Assembly (NCBI RefSeq): GCF_030345095.1
Contig: NZ_CP128360.1
Location: 6,200,001 to 6,264,000, forward strand
Direction: 5' to 3'
Origin: Solwaraspora sp. WMMA2056
GTDB taxonomy: Bacteria > Actinomycetota > Actinomycetes > Mycobacteriales > Micromonosporaceae
DNA: 64,000 nt
Shown here one piece after another: positions 48,273 through 56,997 of this stretch. How positions within the stretch are numbered: position 1 is the stretch's first letter; each line of letters starts with the position of its first letter. The notes under the pieces were generated by a model. The model made no database searches and was not told where the DNA came from. It worked only from the letters and a program-made list of their open reading frames with translations. A program made the position numbers and the translations under genes.

Positions 48273-48328
48273 TGACGTGACCGATCGAAAATGCCCCGAA
48301 CAATCGGGAATTTCGGTCGGTCGTGTCA
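48273..48328. other. Long imperfect hairpin upstream of the second L,D-transpeptidase
   Basis: TGACGTGACCGATCGAAA at 48273-48290 pairs, with a few mismatches, with TTTCGGTCGGTCGTGTCA at 48311-48328; inner CCCCGA/CGGG extends the stem. It lies about 100 bp before the start at 48423 and 60 bp after the first gene's stop. It may terminate the first transcript or be a 5' leader element; no known riboswitch was recognised. Confidence 0.4.
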
Positions 48329-48422
48329 GTGTTTGAACCGTTCAGGCACGAACCCGGGAGTTGCCCTGCCGCGTCATTGATGGACGATGGGAGCCGGGGA
48401 CCGAACTTTCCGTGAGGAGATC

Positions 48423-49754
48423 ATGCGAGTGCGAGTCAGCCGCAATCAGGCACCGTCGGGCACCGGACGGGCGCGCCCACCCGTACCGCAGGCGCTCGTG
48501 GCCCTCGTGGCGACCGCCGCGCTCGCCCTGACCGGTGCCTGCACTGGCGGCGGCGACGCGCCCACCTGGCAGGGTGGCAGCGGCGTCGAGGCCGAGCCCA
48601 GTCCGAAGGCACAGGCGACGATCACCGGGCCGGCCGCAGACGCCACCGACGTGCCGGCCTCGACCGGGGTCACGTTCACGGCGACCGGGGCGGTCGAGAC
48701 GACGGTCGAGTTGACCGACGCCGCCGGCAACGCGGTGGAGGGCGAGGTCACCGCCGACGGCGGCCAGTTCCTGCCGACCAGTCAACTTGCCTGGGACACC
48801 GCGTACACCGCGACGGTGACGGTGACCGGGGACGACGACAAGACGACCACCGTCAGCCACAGCTTCCGCACGATGGCCGAGCCGGCCAACCAGGTCCGGG
48901 TCTCCAGTTTCCTCGGCGACGGCAACGTGGTCGGGGTCGCGATGCCGCTGATCCTGCGGTTCAGCCGGGACATCCCGCAGGAGCAGCGCGACGACGTGCA
49001 GCGCCGGCTGAGCGTACGGACCGAGCCCGCCCAGGAGGGCGTCTGGTACTGGGTCAGCCCCACCGAGGTCCAGTTCCGGCCCAAGGAGTACTGGCAGGCC
49101 GGCACGAAGCTGTTCTACAAGGCGCAGACCGGCGGACTGCCGATGGGCGACGGCTGGTACGGCCGCAACGACCTGACGATCGACGCCGAAGTCGGCTCCG
49201 CGCTGGTCATGACCGTGGACAACGCGACAAAGAAGATGACGGTCACCAAGGACGGGCAGACGATCAAGGAGATCCCGGTCAGCCTCGGCAAGCCGAAGAC
49301 CCCGTCGTCGAGCGGCACCATGATCGTGATGGAGAAGCTCAAGGAGACCGTCTTCGACACATACGAGGAGCTGGGCCCGGAGGAGGGCTACCGGACCGAC
49401 ATCGAGTACGCCCAGCGGCTGACCTGGGGCGGCGAGTTCATCCACGCCGCACCGTGGTCCGTGGCCGACCAGGGGGTACGCAACGTGTCGCACGGCTGCA
49501 TCAACATGTCGATCGCCAACGCCGAGTGGCTGTTCAACCAGACCAAGGTGGGTGACCCGGTGACCGTCAAGGGCACCGAGGTGCAGCTCGCCAACGGCAA
49601 CGGCTGGACCGTCTGGAACCTCAGCTGGGACGAGCTGGTGGCCGGCAGCGCCCTGCCGTACGAACCGCCGACGGCAGACCCATCCTCGACCGACACCGAC
49701 ACCGACACCGGAACCGACACCGACGGGGGCAGCGCGGCCGGGGACGGGCAGTGA
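48423..49754 (+). CDS. L,D-transpeptidase lipoprotein (paralogue)
   Basis: ATG at 48423 with GAGGAGATC is the clear start and gives 443 residues. The order is as in the preceding paralogue: lipobox (LALTGACTGGG), Ig-like domains, then a YkuD catalytic domain (SGTMIVMEKLKETVFDTYEE; active site VSHGCINMSIANAEWLF). The two proteins share long stretches such as EEGYRTDI and YAQRLTWGGEFIHAAPWSV, so they arose by tandem duplication and both keep the active-site His, Gly and Cys. The end is a Thr/Asp-rich tail (TDTDTDTGTDTD). Paralogous transpeptidases in actinobacteria often differ in growth phase or stress use. A bidirectional terminator follows. Confidence 0.92.
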   Translation: MRVRVSRNQAPSGTGRARPPVPQALVALVATAALALTGACTGGGDAPTWQGGSGVEAEPSPKAQATITGPAADATDVPASTGVTFTATGAVETTVELTDAAGNAVEGEVTADGGQFLPTSQLAWDTAYTATVTVTGDDDKTTTVSHSFRTMAEPANQVRVSSFLGDGNVVGVAMPLILRFSRDIPQEQRDDVQRRLSVRTEPAQEGVWYWVSPTEVQFRPKEYWQAGTKLFYKAQTGGLPMGDGWYGRNDLTIDAEVGSALVMTVDNATKKMTVTKDGQTIKEIPVSLGKPKTPSSSGTMIVMEKLKETVFDTYEELGPEEGYRTDIEYAQRLTWGGEFIHAAPWSVADQGVRNVSHGCINMSIANAEWLFNQTKVGDPVTVKGTEVQLANGNGWTVWNLSWDELVAGSALPYEPPTADPSSTDTDTDTGTDTDGGSAAGDGQ

Positions 49755-49780
49755 CGACCGCGAACGGATGACGGACAGCG

Positions 49781-49815
49781 AAAGGGCCGGTCAGGATCAT
49801 CCTGACCGGCCCTTT
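49781..49815. terminator. Bidirectional terminator
   Basis: AAAGGGCCGGTCAGGAT and ATCCTGACCGGCCCTTT form a perfect 17-bp stem around a single C (in practice a 5-base ATCAT loop), with A and T runs at the two ends. It sits between the convergent L,D-transpeptidase and tRNA-His genes and can end both transcripts. Confidence 0.8.
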
Positions 49816-49822
49816 GTGTTGG

Positions 49823-49896
49823 GGTGACTGAAGGGACTTGAACCCTCGACACCCGGGACCACAACCCGGTGCTCTACCTGCTGAGCTACAGCCACC
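49823..49896 (-). tRNA. tRNA-His (GTG)
   Basis: The minus strand shows acceptor GTGGCTG pairing with CAGTCAC, a D-arm GCTCAGCAGGTAGAGC, anticodon arm CCGGGTTGTGGTCCCGG with anticodon GTG, and T-arm GAGGGTTCAAGTCCCTT. The G before the acceptor stem faces C73, the G-1:C73 pair that defines tRNA-His. CCA is not encoded. Confidence 0.95.
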
Positions 49897-50018
49897 ATGA
49901 ACCTCACCCGACAGACTGCCGCGTGCGGTGCCGCCCAATGATAGCCCTACCCGGGCGGTTCCCGTCGAGCGGGTTCACCCGGCAGGTCAGCGACGGGCCG
50001 GGCCGGGCACCAGGCGGG

Positions 50019-50609
50019 TCACAGGCCGGCGGCGATCGCCTTGGCCGCGTCGACGTCCGGGCCGGGCAGCGGTACGAAGATCGCCCGTCGGTAGTACTCC
50101 AGCTCCCGAATGCTCTCCTGGATGTCGGCCAGCGCCCGGTGCGACAGCCCCTTGGCCGGCTGGCCGAAATAGACCCGGGGGTACCAGCGCCGGCACAGCT
50201 CCTTGATCGACGACACGTCGATCATGCGGTAGTGCAGGTGGGCGTCGAGCCGCGGCATGTCCCGGGCCAGGAAGCCCCGGTCGGTGGCGATCGAGTTCCC
50301 GCACAGCGGGGCGGTCTTCGGCTCCCGGACGAAACTGGTGACGTACTCCAGGATCCGGTCCTCGGCCTCGGCCAGGGTGACCGCCGAACGGCGTACCTCC
50401 TCGGTCAGCCCGGACCTGGCGTGCATCTCGCGGACCACGTCCGGCATCCCGGCGAGCGCCTCCTCGTCGGCGTGAATGACCAGGTCGACGCCGTCGCCGA
50501 GCACGTTGAGGTCCGAATCGGTGACCAGCGCGGCCACCTCGATCAACGCGTCCTTGCCGAGGTCCAGCCCGGTCATCTCACAGTCGATCCAGACAAGAAG
50601 ATCCGCCAC
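50019..50609 (-). CDS. orn: Oligoribonuclease
   Basis: A 196-residue DEDDh 3'-5' exonuclease. The signature residues are in [20 protein letters not shown] (D and E of motif 1), [20 protein letters not shown] (D of motif 2) and [20 protein letters not shown] (H and D of motif 3), and the length is normal for Orn. It degrades di- to penta-ribonucleotides left by other RNases and, as in other actinobacteria, pGpG from cyclic-di-GMP turnover. It stands alone, ending 122 bp from tRNA-His. The start ATG at 50609 faces a 111-bp gap to the GT87 gene; that gap holds a short tandem repeat of CCCACGACCGG (three copies, about 50647-50680). Confidence 0.95.
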   Translation of the reverse strand: MADLLVWIDCEMTGLDLGKDALIEVAALVTDSDLNVLGDGVDLVIHADEEALAGMPDVVREMHARSGLTEEVRRSAVTLAEAEDRILEYVTSFVREPKTAPLCGNSIATDRGFLARDMPRLDAHLHYRMIDVSSIKELCRRWYPRVYFGQPAKGLSHRALADIQESIRELEYYRRAIFVPLPGPDVDAAKAIAAGL

Positions 50610-50720
50610 GCCGACAGCCTACGCGCCGACGTCCAGCCTGCGCCCAGCCCACGACCGGCCCACGACCGGCCCACGACCGGTCACCGTCGCCGGACCGACG
50701 CGACCGCTAGGCTCGCGGTC

Positions 50721-52028
50721 GTGCCCGCCGACACCGTTCCGGACCGCCCTGCCCCCCACCCGGCCGGCGGCCGACCGCACACCGCCCGTCGGATCGGCGT
50801 CATCGTCGGCCTGGCCGCCGCCGTGGTCACGGCCCTGCTCTGGTACGGCAACCGGCACGACTTCTACGACCTGAAGATCTACCTGAACGCGATGCGCTGG
50901 TGGGCCGAGGGCAACCCGCTCTACGACTACGTCCAACCCGACGTCGTGCAGGGTGAGCTCTACTTCACCTATCCGCCGTTCACCGCACTGCTGCTGCGCC
51001 CGTTCGCGGCGCTGAGCGACGTGGACACCGCGACCGTGTTCACCGTCGGCTCCCTGCTGGCGGTGGTGGTCACCACGGTCTGGCTGGTCACCCCGATCGC
51101 CCGCCGCCGGGGTCTGCCGCGCTGGTGGCTGGCCGGTCTGGCGGTGCCGCTGGTGGTGCTGATCGAGCCGACCCGGGAGACGATCTTCCTCGGTCAGATC
51201 AACATGCTGCTGGTGGTGCTGATCCTGGCCGACCTGCTGTTCGCCGTACCGCAGCGGTCCCGCTGGGCCGGCGTCGGCATCGGGCTGGCGACGGCGATCA
51301 AGCTGTTCCCGGGCATCTTCATCGTCTACCTGCTGGTCACCCGGCGGTGGCGGGCGGCGCTGGTGTCCTGCGTCGCGGCGGCCGGCGCGACGCTGCTCGC
51401 GGCGGCGGTCCTGCCGGCCGAGTCGTGGCGGTTCTGGACCCGGGAGCTGTGGAGCACCGACCGGGTCGGCCGCAGCGACTACACCGGCAACCAGTCGCTG
51501 CAGGGGCTGCTGGGCCGCCTCGTCGCGCCGGACGAGCCGAACCGGCTGGTCTGGCTGGCGCTGGTCGCTGTCGTTGCCGGCTACGGGCTGTGGCGGGCCG
51601 CCCGGGCGGTACGGGCCGGCGACGAACTGGCCGGGCTGACCCTGACCGGGCTGGTCGCCGCGCTGATCGCGCCGATCACCTGGCCACACCACGTCTACTG
51701 GTTCGTCCCGGCGCTGATCCTGCTGGTCGACGCGGCGGTACGGCAGCCGCACCAACCTGACGCGACGCGACAGCCTGCCGCGCCGGCGGTCCGCAGCGGG
51801 GTCCAGGCCACCGGCGCGGCGCTGGTCGCGGCGGTCACGTTCGCGGTGCTGGTCTTCGGGGTGGTGTCGCTGATCGACTGGGGGCACGACAAGGTGCCGA
51901 CCGACGACCCGGCGACGTTCCTGCTGCGCAACCTGTACGTGCTGACCGCCGCGCTGCTGCTGGTCAGTCTGCCGATCCGCCACCACTCGACGACGCCTCC
52001 GACGCCGGAGCCGGCCCCGAAGCTGTAA
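50721..52028 (+). CDS. GT87-family polyprenyl-phosphate-sugar glycosyltransferase
   Basis: From GTG 50721 the protein has 435 residues. It is a multi-pass membrane enzyme of the DUF2029/GT87 (PimE-like) family: after a first membrane helix (IGVIVGLAAAVVTALLW) there is the conserved external loop NRHDFYDLKIYLNAMRWWAE with the catalytic Asp, then LYDYVQPDVVQGELYFTYPP, then about ten more membrane segments (e.g. LLVVLILADLLFAVP and GVGIGLATAIKLFPGIFIVY). Such enzymes transfer mannose or related sugars from polyprenyl-phosphate donors to lipoglycans outside the membrane. The last 65 bp overlap the opposite-strand YcnI gene end, so the transcripts converge. Confidence 0.88.
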   Translation: MPADTVPDRPAPHPAGGRPHTARRIGVIVGLAAAVVTALLWYGNRHDFYDLKIYLNAMRWWAEGNPLYDYVQPDVVQGELYFTYPPFTALLLRPFAALSDVDTATVFTVGSLLAVVVTTVWLVTPIARRRGLPRWWLAGLAVPLVVLIEPTRETIFLGQINMLLVVLILADLLFAVPQRSRWAGVGIGLATAIKLFPGIFIVYLLVTRRWRAALVSCVAAAGATLLAAAVLPAESWRFWTRELWSTDRVGRSDYTGNQSLQGLLGRLVAPDEPNRLVWLALVAVVAGYGLWRAARAVRAGDELAGLTLTGLVAALIAPITWPHHVYWFVPALILLVDAAVRQPHQPDATRQPAAPAVRSGVQATGAALVAAVTFAVLVFGVVSLIDWGHDKVPTDDPATFLLRNLYVLTAALLLVSLPIRHHSTTPPTPEPAPKL

Positions 52029-52773
52029 CGGGCGCGGGTCGCCGGGTCCGGTCGAACGCCAGGCCACCGAGTGCCAACCCGCCGAGGCCGGCGAGCAGTC
52101 CGGCGAGGCCGAGCCCGAGCGCCACTGGGGAGTCACCGGTGTCGGTGCCGGGCTGTGCCTCGGCGGCCGGCGCCTCGTCGACGGTCTCCGCACCACCACC
52201 GGCCGCGGGGGCCTGCGCGCCCTCCGGCACCAGGGTCAGCACGCTCGCCGGGGTGGCCGGTTCGTCCTGGCCGGGAACCGGCACCTCGATCCACCGCACC
52301 ACGGTGCCGTCGGAGTAGGTCTGCAGCGACTTGAACACCAGTTGCTCGGCGTCGGGCAGCGGGCCGAGGGAGACCGGGAACTCCAGGAACTCGCCCGGTT
52401 GGACCCCGGCCTGCGGGTCGTCGGCGGTCCAGACGATCCGGGCCACCGCCTCGGTGACCTGGGCGCCGTGCACCTCCAACGGCGGGTCGACCGGCTGGTT
52501 CTGCACCTGGGCCGTCCAGCCGGGCACCCGGGCCAGGGTGACCGACGCGATCGGCGCGTCCTCCGGCATCACCACCTCCACCTGGGTGGTGCTGTGCTCG
52601 TCGCTCTCGTTCGGCACCCGGAACGCCAGCCGGGCGTAGTCGCCGACGACCGCCTCCGACGGGTTGACGGTGATGTGCGCGGCTGCGGGAGCGGCCAGTC
52701 CGATGACGCCGGCGACGACGGTCGCGCCGGTGAGCGCCACGGCGCGGGCCAGCGTGCGTCGGTGACGGAGCAT
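51964..52773 (-). CDS. YcnI-family copper-associated protein
   Basis: ATG at 52773 gives 269 residues. The signal peptide ends before AHITVNPSEAVVGDYARLAF; after cleavage at AAA the mature N-terminus starts with His, part of the Cu-binding His-Glu-Trp site of the DUF1775/YcnI domain. A C-terminal membrane anchor (ALGLGLAGLLAGLGGLALGG) and a basic tail follow. YcnI proteins are secreted copper-binding partners of CopC/CopD. Here the gene lies 13 bp downstream of the CopC-CopD fusion, forming a two-gene copper operon. Its 3' end overlaps the convergent GT87 gene by 65 bp; the overlapping part is the variable Pro/Ser-rich tail. Confidence 0.9.
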   Translation of the reverse strand: MLRHRRTLARAVALTGATVVAGVIGLAAPAAAHITVNPSEAVVGDYARLAFRVPNESDEHSTTQVEVVMPEDAPIASVTLARVPGWTAQVQNQPVDPPLEVHGAQVTEAVARIVWTADDPQAGVQPGEFLEFPVSLGPLPDAEQLVFKSLQTYSDGTVVRWIEVPVPGQDEPATPASVLTLVPEGAQAPAAGGGAETVDEAPAAEAQPGTDTGDSPVALGLGLAGLLAGLGGLALGGLAFDRTRRPAPVTASGPAPASEASSSGGGSAD

Positions 52774-52786
52774 GAAGGAACCCTTT

Positions 52787-54448
52787 CTAGCTGATCGCCA
52801 CCGTGGTGGACACGGTGGCCTGGTCGATGTCGGAGATCCGGACGGTGATCCGCAGCTCCCAGTCTCCCGCAGTCGGCAGACTGATCTCACCGGTGGCGTG
52901 GTTGTCGGTCAACGGCAGCAGCGGAATCTCGATCGGTTCCACCCCGCTGGCCGGCAACGCCGCCGTCGCCTGCCACTCGATGACCGGCTGCGGGCGGTTG
53001 TCCGGGGTGTAGGCGTACAGGTGGACCGAGTTGTTGCCGCGTCGGGCCGGATCCACCTCGATCTGCAGCGAGTAGATGTCGCTGGTCAGGGTGGTGGAGA
53101 AGTAGGTGCTGGTGGCCCGCAGATCGTCGGCGACAGCGGTCCGCGCCGGGGTGGTCTGCACCAGCACCGCGGTCACCGCCAGCACCACTGCGGTCACCGC
53201 CAACTCGGCGACGATCGCCTGGCGCATCCGACCGGGCTGCCCGGCGGCGGTCCGGTTGCGCACCAGCTGCCGCGAGTACGCCGCCACCGCCAGCACCACG
53301 AGGAACAGCCCGATCTTGGCCAGCAGCAGTCGACCGTACGTGGTGCCGACCAGCGCGCCGAACGTCCCGACCTCGATCAACGCCTGGACGGTGCCGGCCA
53401 GCAGCAGGCCGCACACGGCCAACGCGGCCCACCGCGACCAGATCGGCAGGATCGCGCCGAGCTCCCGCTCGTCGGCCTGACGCAGCAGGAACACCGCGAG
53501 CATCAGCAGCCCGCCGAGCCAGACGGCCATCCCGGCCAGGTGCACGGCGTCGACCACCACCGACACGGCGGGCACCGGGGAGGCCGCGGGGTGCCCGGCC
53601 AGCGGCCAGGTGAACGCGCCGATCACCGCCAGCACGCCGAGCAGGATCCGGTCGCTGCTGCCGTCCGTACCGGCCAGCAGGGGGCGGATCAGGACGGCGG
53701 CGGCGGCCAGCACACCGAGGCGGACCAGCATGGCCGCGCCGATACTGCTGCCCAGCACGTCGCGCAGGGCCGCGCCGTCGGCATCGGCCAGCCCACCGCC
53801 GGTAACGTACGGGGCCTGCAGCCAGATGGCCGCCAGGGTGGCCGCCGCGACCAGCCCGAGGCCGGCCCAGACCAGCCGTCCCGGGCCGGCCCGCGACAGC
53901 CGCCGGGGCCAGAGCATGGTGAGCACCAGCACCGGGCCGACGATCAGCAGCAGGCCGACGTACCCGGCGAACTTGGCGACCTGGATCAGCCGGCTGACCA
54001 GCGGGTCGGTCTCGGCGCCGCCGGAGTCGGTCGGCACCGCCGACGGCGCGCCGACCGAATAGGTGAAGCCGCCGGTGACCGGGTGGCCGTCGGCGGAGAT
54101 GACCCGGTAGCTGACCAGGTACGTGCCCCGGGAGGTCTGCTGGTCGACCGTGACGCTGACCACTGCCCCGTTGAACACCGGCTCGCCCTGGTCGACCCGC
54201 TGCCCGTCCGGTGCGATCACCCGGACCCGGTCGGGCACCTGCCGCACCGACTCGGAGAAGGTGAGCACCACCTCGGCCGGGGCGTTCGGCAGCACCGCGT
54301 CGGCCACCGGGCTGGTGCTGACCAGTACGGCGTGGGCGCTGGCCGGGGTGGCGGGCAGCAGGACGACCGGCAACGCCGCCAGCACCAGTGCGGCGATGGC
54401 GGCGAGCCGGGAGGTCCACCTGTGGGAAGCGGCAGTCATGGGGAACAT
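52787..54448 (-). CDS. CopC-CopD copper transport fusion
   Basis: The start is ATG 54448 (MFPMTAASHRWTSRL) or 54439. The 553-residue protein has a signal peptide ending in PATPASA, then a CopC domain (HAVLVSTSPVADAVLPNAPA, with the N-terminal His as a Cu ligand, and the second His in SADGHPVTGGFTY). A CopD permease with eight or so membrane segments follows (e.g. LIQVAKFAGYVGLLLIVGPV, GLGLVAAATLAAIWLQAP, VHLAGMAVWLGGLLMLAVFL). The C-terminal region of about 120 residues is a beta-rich YtkA-like domain (SDIYSLQIEVDPARRGNNSV). The protein takes part in copper uptake or tolerance. YcnI follows immediately. It is divergent from the MauE gene. Confidence 0.92.
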   Translation of the reverse strand: MFPMTAASHRWTSRLAAIAALVLAALPVVLLPATPASAHAVLVSTSPVADAVLPNAPAEVVLTFSESVRQVPDRVRVIAPDGQRVDQGEPVFNGAVVSVTVDQQTSRGTYLVSYRVISADGHPVTGGFTYSVGAPSAVPTDSGGAETDPLVSRLIQVAKFAGYVGLLLIVGPVLVLTMLWPRRLSRAGPGRLVWAGLGLVAAATLAAIWLQAPYVTGGGLADADGAALRDVLGSSIGAAMLVRLGVLAAAAVLIRPLLAGTDGSSDRILLGVLAVIGAFTWPLAGHPAASPVPAVSVVVDAVHLAGMAVWLGGLLMLAVFLLRQADERELGAILPIWSRWAALAVCGLLLAGTVQALIEVGTFGALVGTTYGRLLLAKIGLFLVVLAVAAYSRQLVRNRTAAGQPGRMRQAIVAELAVTAVVLAVTAVLVQTTPARTAVADDLRATSTYFSTTLTSDIYSLQIEVDPARRGNNSVHLYAYTPDNRPQPVIEWQATAALPASGVEPIEIPLLPLTDNHATGEISLPTAGDWELRITVRISDIDQATVSTTVAIS

Positions 54449-54620
54449 GCTCGCCGGTCCACCCCGGTCCGCGCGACCCGGCTCCGCCTCATTCGTTGTT
54501 GGTCGGTACGACGGGCGGAAAAGTTCCCGCCGGACCGGGTGTGACGAAGGACATCCGAGTTCCCGGTTTGTTGTCACATCCGCCGGGAACCCGGCGCCGG
54601 GTGGGAAGCGACCAATAGAC

Positions 54621-55112
54621 ATGACAGCTGGTACGGGCGGACGCTGGCCGGTGGTGGTGCCCTGGCTCGGCACCGCCGCCCGCCTGGGGCTGGCCGCCGT
54701 GTGGCTGTACGCCGGCGGGTCCAAGGTCACCGACCTGGCCGGTTCCGGCCGGGCGGTCAACGCGTACCAGATCTTCCCGTACGACCTGGCGATGGTGATC
54801 GGCGCGGCGCTGCCGCTCGTCGAACTGGCTCTCGGGGTGCTGCTGCTGATCGGGCTGGCCACCCGGCTCTGCGCGGTGCTGTCGGCCGGATTGCTGGTGG
54901 TCTTCGTCGCCGGAATCGCCTCGGCCTGGGCTCGGGGGCTGCGCATCGACTGCGGATGCTTCGGCGTCGGCGGTGAGCTGACCGCCGGGCAGGACCCCAG
55001 CTACGGCCCGGAGATCCTGCGCGACCTGGCGTTTCTTGCGCTGGCCGGGTTCCTGATCTGGTTCCCCCGGACGAGGTGGTCAGCCGACCGGGTCATCTTC
55101 GAACGCAGATAG
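54621..55112 (+). CDS. MauE/DoxX-like membrane protein
   Basis: The 163-residue protein starts at ATG 54621 and has four membrane segments: LGLAAVWLYAGGSKVTDL, LAMVIGAALPLVELALGVLLLI, LCAVLSAGLLVVFVAGIA and LAFLALAGFLIWF. It has the MauE signature AGGSKVTDLAGSGRAVNAYQ and the RIDCGCFG cysteine motif, with two cysteines (CGC) likely to be redox-active. MauE/DoxX-like proteins reduce or oxidise partner thiols in the way VKOR or DsbB does. The next gene encodes a DsbA-like protein with a CPAC site, so the two should form an extracytoplasmic disulfide pathway; this inference rests on adjacency and fold. The start is 172 bp from the divergent CopCD start. Confidence 0.88.
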   Translation: MTAGTGGRWPVVVPWLGTAARLGLAAVWLYAGGSKVTDLAGSGRAVNAYQIFPYDLAMVIGAALPLVELALGVLLLIGLATRLCAVLSAGLLVVFVAGIASAWARGLRIDCGCFGVGGELTAGQDPSYGPEILRDLAFLALAGFLIWFPRTRWSADRVIFERR

Positions 55113-55153
55113 GCGATGAACACCTTGATTGTCACTGATCCTCAGATCGGCGG

Positions 55154-55873
55154 GTGACGGCGATGAGCCGGCGAGTGGAGCAGAAGAAGGCCGCCCGGGT
55201 GGTCCGCGAACAGATCGCCCGGGAACGACGACGCCAACGCGCCCTGTGGACGTCGGTCGCGGCCGCCGTGGCGGTGGTCCTCGCCGGGATGATCGGCTGG
55301 GCCGTCTACCAGACCCAGCGCAGCGGTGAGTACACCGCACCACCCGGCGTCGTCGCCAACGACTCCGGCATCCCGATCGGCGACGGCCCGGTCACCGTCG
55401 ACCTCTACGCCGACTTCCTCTGCCCCGCCTGCCGGCAGTTCGAACAGCAGGTCGGGCCGACCCTGGACCAGCTCGTCGAAGATGGCAGGATCACCCTCGT
55501 GTACCACCCTGTCGCGATCCTCGACCGGCTCAGCGACGACGCGTACTCGACGCGGGCGTCCGCCGCGTCCGGCTGCGCGGCCGCCGGCGGCAAGTTCAGC
55601 GAGTACGCCGCCGCGCTGTACGAGCAGCAGCCGGCCGAAGGTGGCCCCGGCCTGAGCACCGACCAGCTGATCGCCATCGGCGGAGACGTCGGCCTGGACA
55701 CCGGCAGCTTCGGCCAGTGCGTGCGCGACGACACCTACCGGGGCTGGCCCGCCCACGTCACCGAGCAGGCCGGCCGGGCCGGCGTCAGCGGCACCCCGAC
55801 CGTGCAGGTCGACGGCGAGACCGTCGGATCCAGCGCGGACGCCATCACCGCCGCCGTGGACGCGGCCGGCTGA
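55154..55873 (+). CDS. Membrane-anchored DsbA-like thioredoxin-fold protein
   Basis: GTG at 55154 or ATG at 55163 starts a protein of up to 239 residues. A basic N-terminus of about 30 residues (RRVEQKKAARVVREQIARER) precedes one membrane helix (WTSVAAAVAVVLAGMIGWAV). The outside part is a DsbA/thioredoxin_4 fold: GDGPVTVDLYADFLCPACRQ holds the redox motif CPAC, and GVSGTPTVQVDG is the cis-Pro loop. Extra cysteines (SAASGCAAAGG, FGQCVRDD) may form a second disulfide. It probably oxidises secreted proteins, with MauE as membrane partner. It is 41 bp downstream of MauE and 2 bp upstream of the next membrane gene. Confidence 0.88.
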   Translation: MTAMSRRVEQKKAARVVREQIARERRRQRALWTSVAAAVAVVLAGMIGWAVYQTQRSGEYTAPPGVVANDSGIPIGDGPVTVDLYADFLCPACRQFEQQVGPTLDQLVEDGRITLVYHPVAILDRLSDDAYSTRASAASGCAAAGGKFSEYAAALYEQQPAEGGPGLSTDQLIAIGGDVGLDTGSFGQCVRDDTYRGWPAHVTEQAGRAGVSGTPTVQVDGETVGSSADAITAAVDAAG

Positions 55874-55875
55874 CC

Positions 55876-56997
55876 GTGCGGCGACCCGGGCGACTGGCCG
55901 TACTGGCCGCCGCGGCGAGCGCGGTGCTCGTCGGCACCGCCGCACCGGCCGCCGCGCACGGCGCGGACGCCCCCGCCGCCACCGACTACCGGATCGCGGT
56001 GACCGGCACCGTCCCGGCCCTCGACGCCGTCACGGTACGGGTCGTCGAGGCCGGCGCCCGCCTCGAACTGACCAACCGTGGCGACCGGCCGGTCGAGGTG
56101 CTCGGCTACGACGGGGAGCCGTACCTGGAGATCCGCCCGGACGGGGTCTACCAGAACCGCCGCTCCCCCACCGCGTACCGCAACGAGACCCTCGCCGGCG
56201 ACACCCCGGTGCCGGCCGACGCCGACCCGACCGCGGCACCGGACTGGCGCCGGATCAGCACCGAGCCGGTCGTCCGCTGGCACGACCAGCGGACCTACTG
56301 GTTGGCCGACGGACCACCGGAGGCGGTGCGCGCCGCACCCGACCAGCCGCACCGGGTACGGGACTGGGTCGTGCCGCTGCGCGTCGGCGTCACCCCGGTC
56401 GAACTTCGCGGCACCCTCGACTGGGTGCCGCCACCGGACCCGTGGCGCTGGTGGGGCGGCACGCTGCTCGGCGCCGTACTCATGATGTCGGGTCTGCTGG
56501 CCGCGGCCCGGCGCGGACCGCGCACCGCGCACCGGCTGTCGGCCGTCGGGCTCGCCGTCGGCGGCGCGATCGCCGTCGGCTACGTCGTCACCCGCGCGGT
56601 GACCGCCGGCGCCGGCAGCGGGTTCGGCGGCGTCCTCGACGCGCTGCTCGCCGGGCCGGTCTGGGCGCTGGTCACCGGGGTGGCCGCGCTGGTCGCCGCC
56701 GGGTACGCGGTGCGCCGCCGCCCCGGGGTCGAACTGGCCCTGGCGCTGGGCGGCGCCTGCCTGGCGATCTTCGCCGGGGCGGCGAACGCCGCCGTCTTCG
56801 CCCGGGCGATCGCGCCGGTGCCCGGCCCCGGCTGGTGGCCCCGGGTCGCCGTCGCCGTCGTCGTCGCCGTCGGCGCGGCGGTCGCGCTCGGCGCGGTGCT
56901 GCGACTACGCGCCGAGCCCTCCATCGTCGGACCCGACAGTGCCTCGGGCGGCGGCGAGCTGATCGGCGGCGAGCAGCGGGTCGAAGCCGACCGGTAG
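55876..56997 (+). CDS. Secreted/membrane protein with N-terminal extracytoplasmic domain
   Basis: The GTG at 55876 follows the DsbA-like stop by 2 bp. The 373-residue protein has a signal peptide ending near AAPAAA, an extracytoplasmic beta-rich domain (YRIAVTGTVPALDAVTVRVV, GDRPVEVLGYDGEPYLEIRP, then REDQRTYWL-like strands), and five membrane segments from about residue 195 (e.g. GGTLLGAVLMMSGLLAAA, LSAVGLAVGGAIAVGYVV, WALVTGVAALVAAGYAV, LALALGGACLAIFAGAAN, VAVAVVVAVGAAVALGAVL). The family was not recognised. Clustering with MauE/DsbA-like and copper genes suggests a role in thiol or metal handling. The last 93 bp overlap the ECF ATPase gene on the other strand, an unusually long convergent overlap. 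Confidence 0.78.
   Translation: MRRPGRLAVLAAAASAVLVGTAAPAAAHGADAPAATDYRIAVTGTVPALDAVTVRVVEAGARLELTNRGDRPVEVLGYDGEPYLEIRPDGVYQNRRSPTAYRNETLAGDTPVPADADPTAAPDWRRISTEPVVRWHDQRTYWLADGPPEAVRAAPDQPHRVRDWVVPLRVGVTPVELRGTLDWVPPPDPWRWWGGTLLGAVLMMSGLLAAARRGPRTAHRLSAVGLAVGGAIAVGYVVTRAVTAGAGSGFGGVLDALLAGPVWALVTGVAALVAAGYAVRRRPGVELALALGGACLAIFAGAANAAVFARAIAPVPGPGWWPRVAVAVVVAVGAAVALGAVLRLRAEPSIVGPDSASGGGELIGGEQRVEADR

Noticed and set aside
48273-48328. Hairpin as a cyclic-di-AMP (ydaO) or other known riboswitch
   Set aside because: No conserved riboswitch core was recognised by eye; only a long stem is visible.
52772-54544. 590-residue plus-strand frame opposite CopCD
   Set aside because: It has a Gln/Arg/His-rich composition typical of high-GC antisense frames, while CopC and CopD motifs lie on the minus strand.
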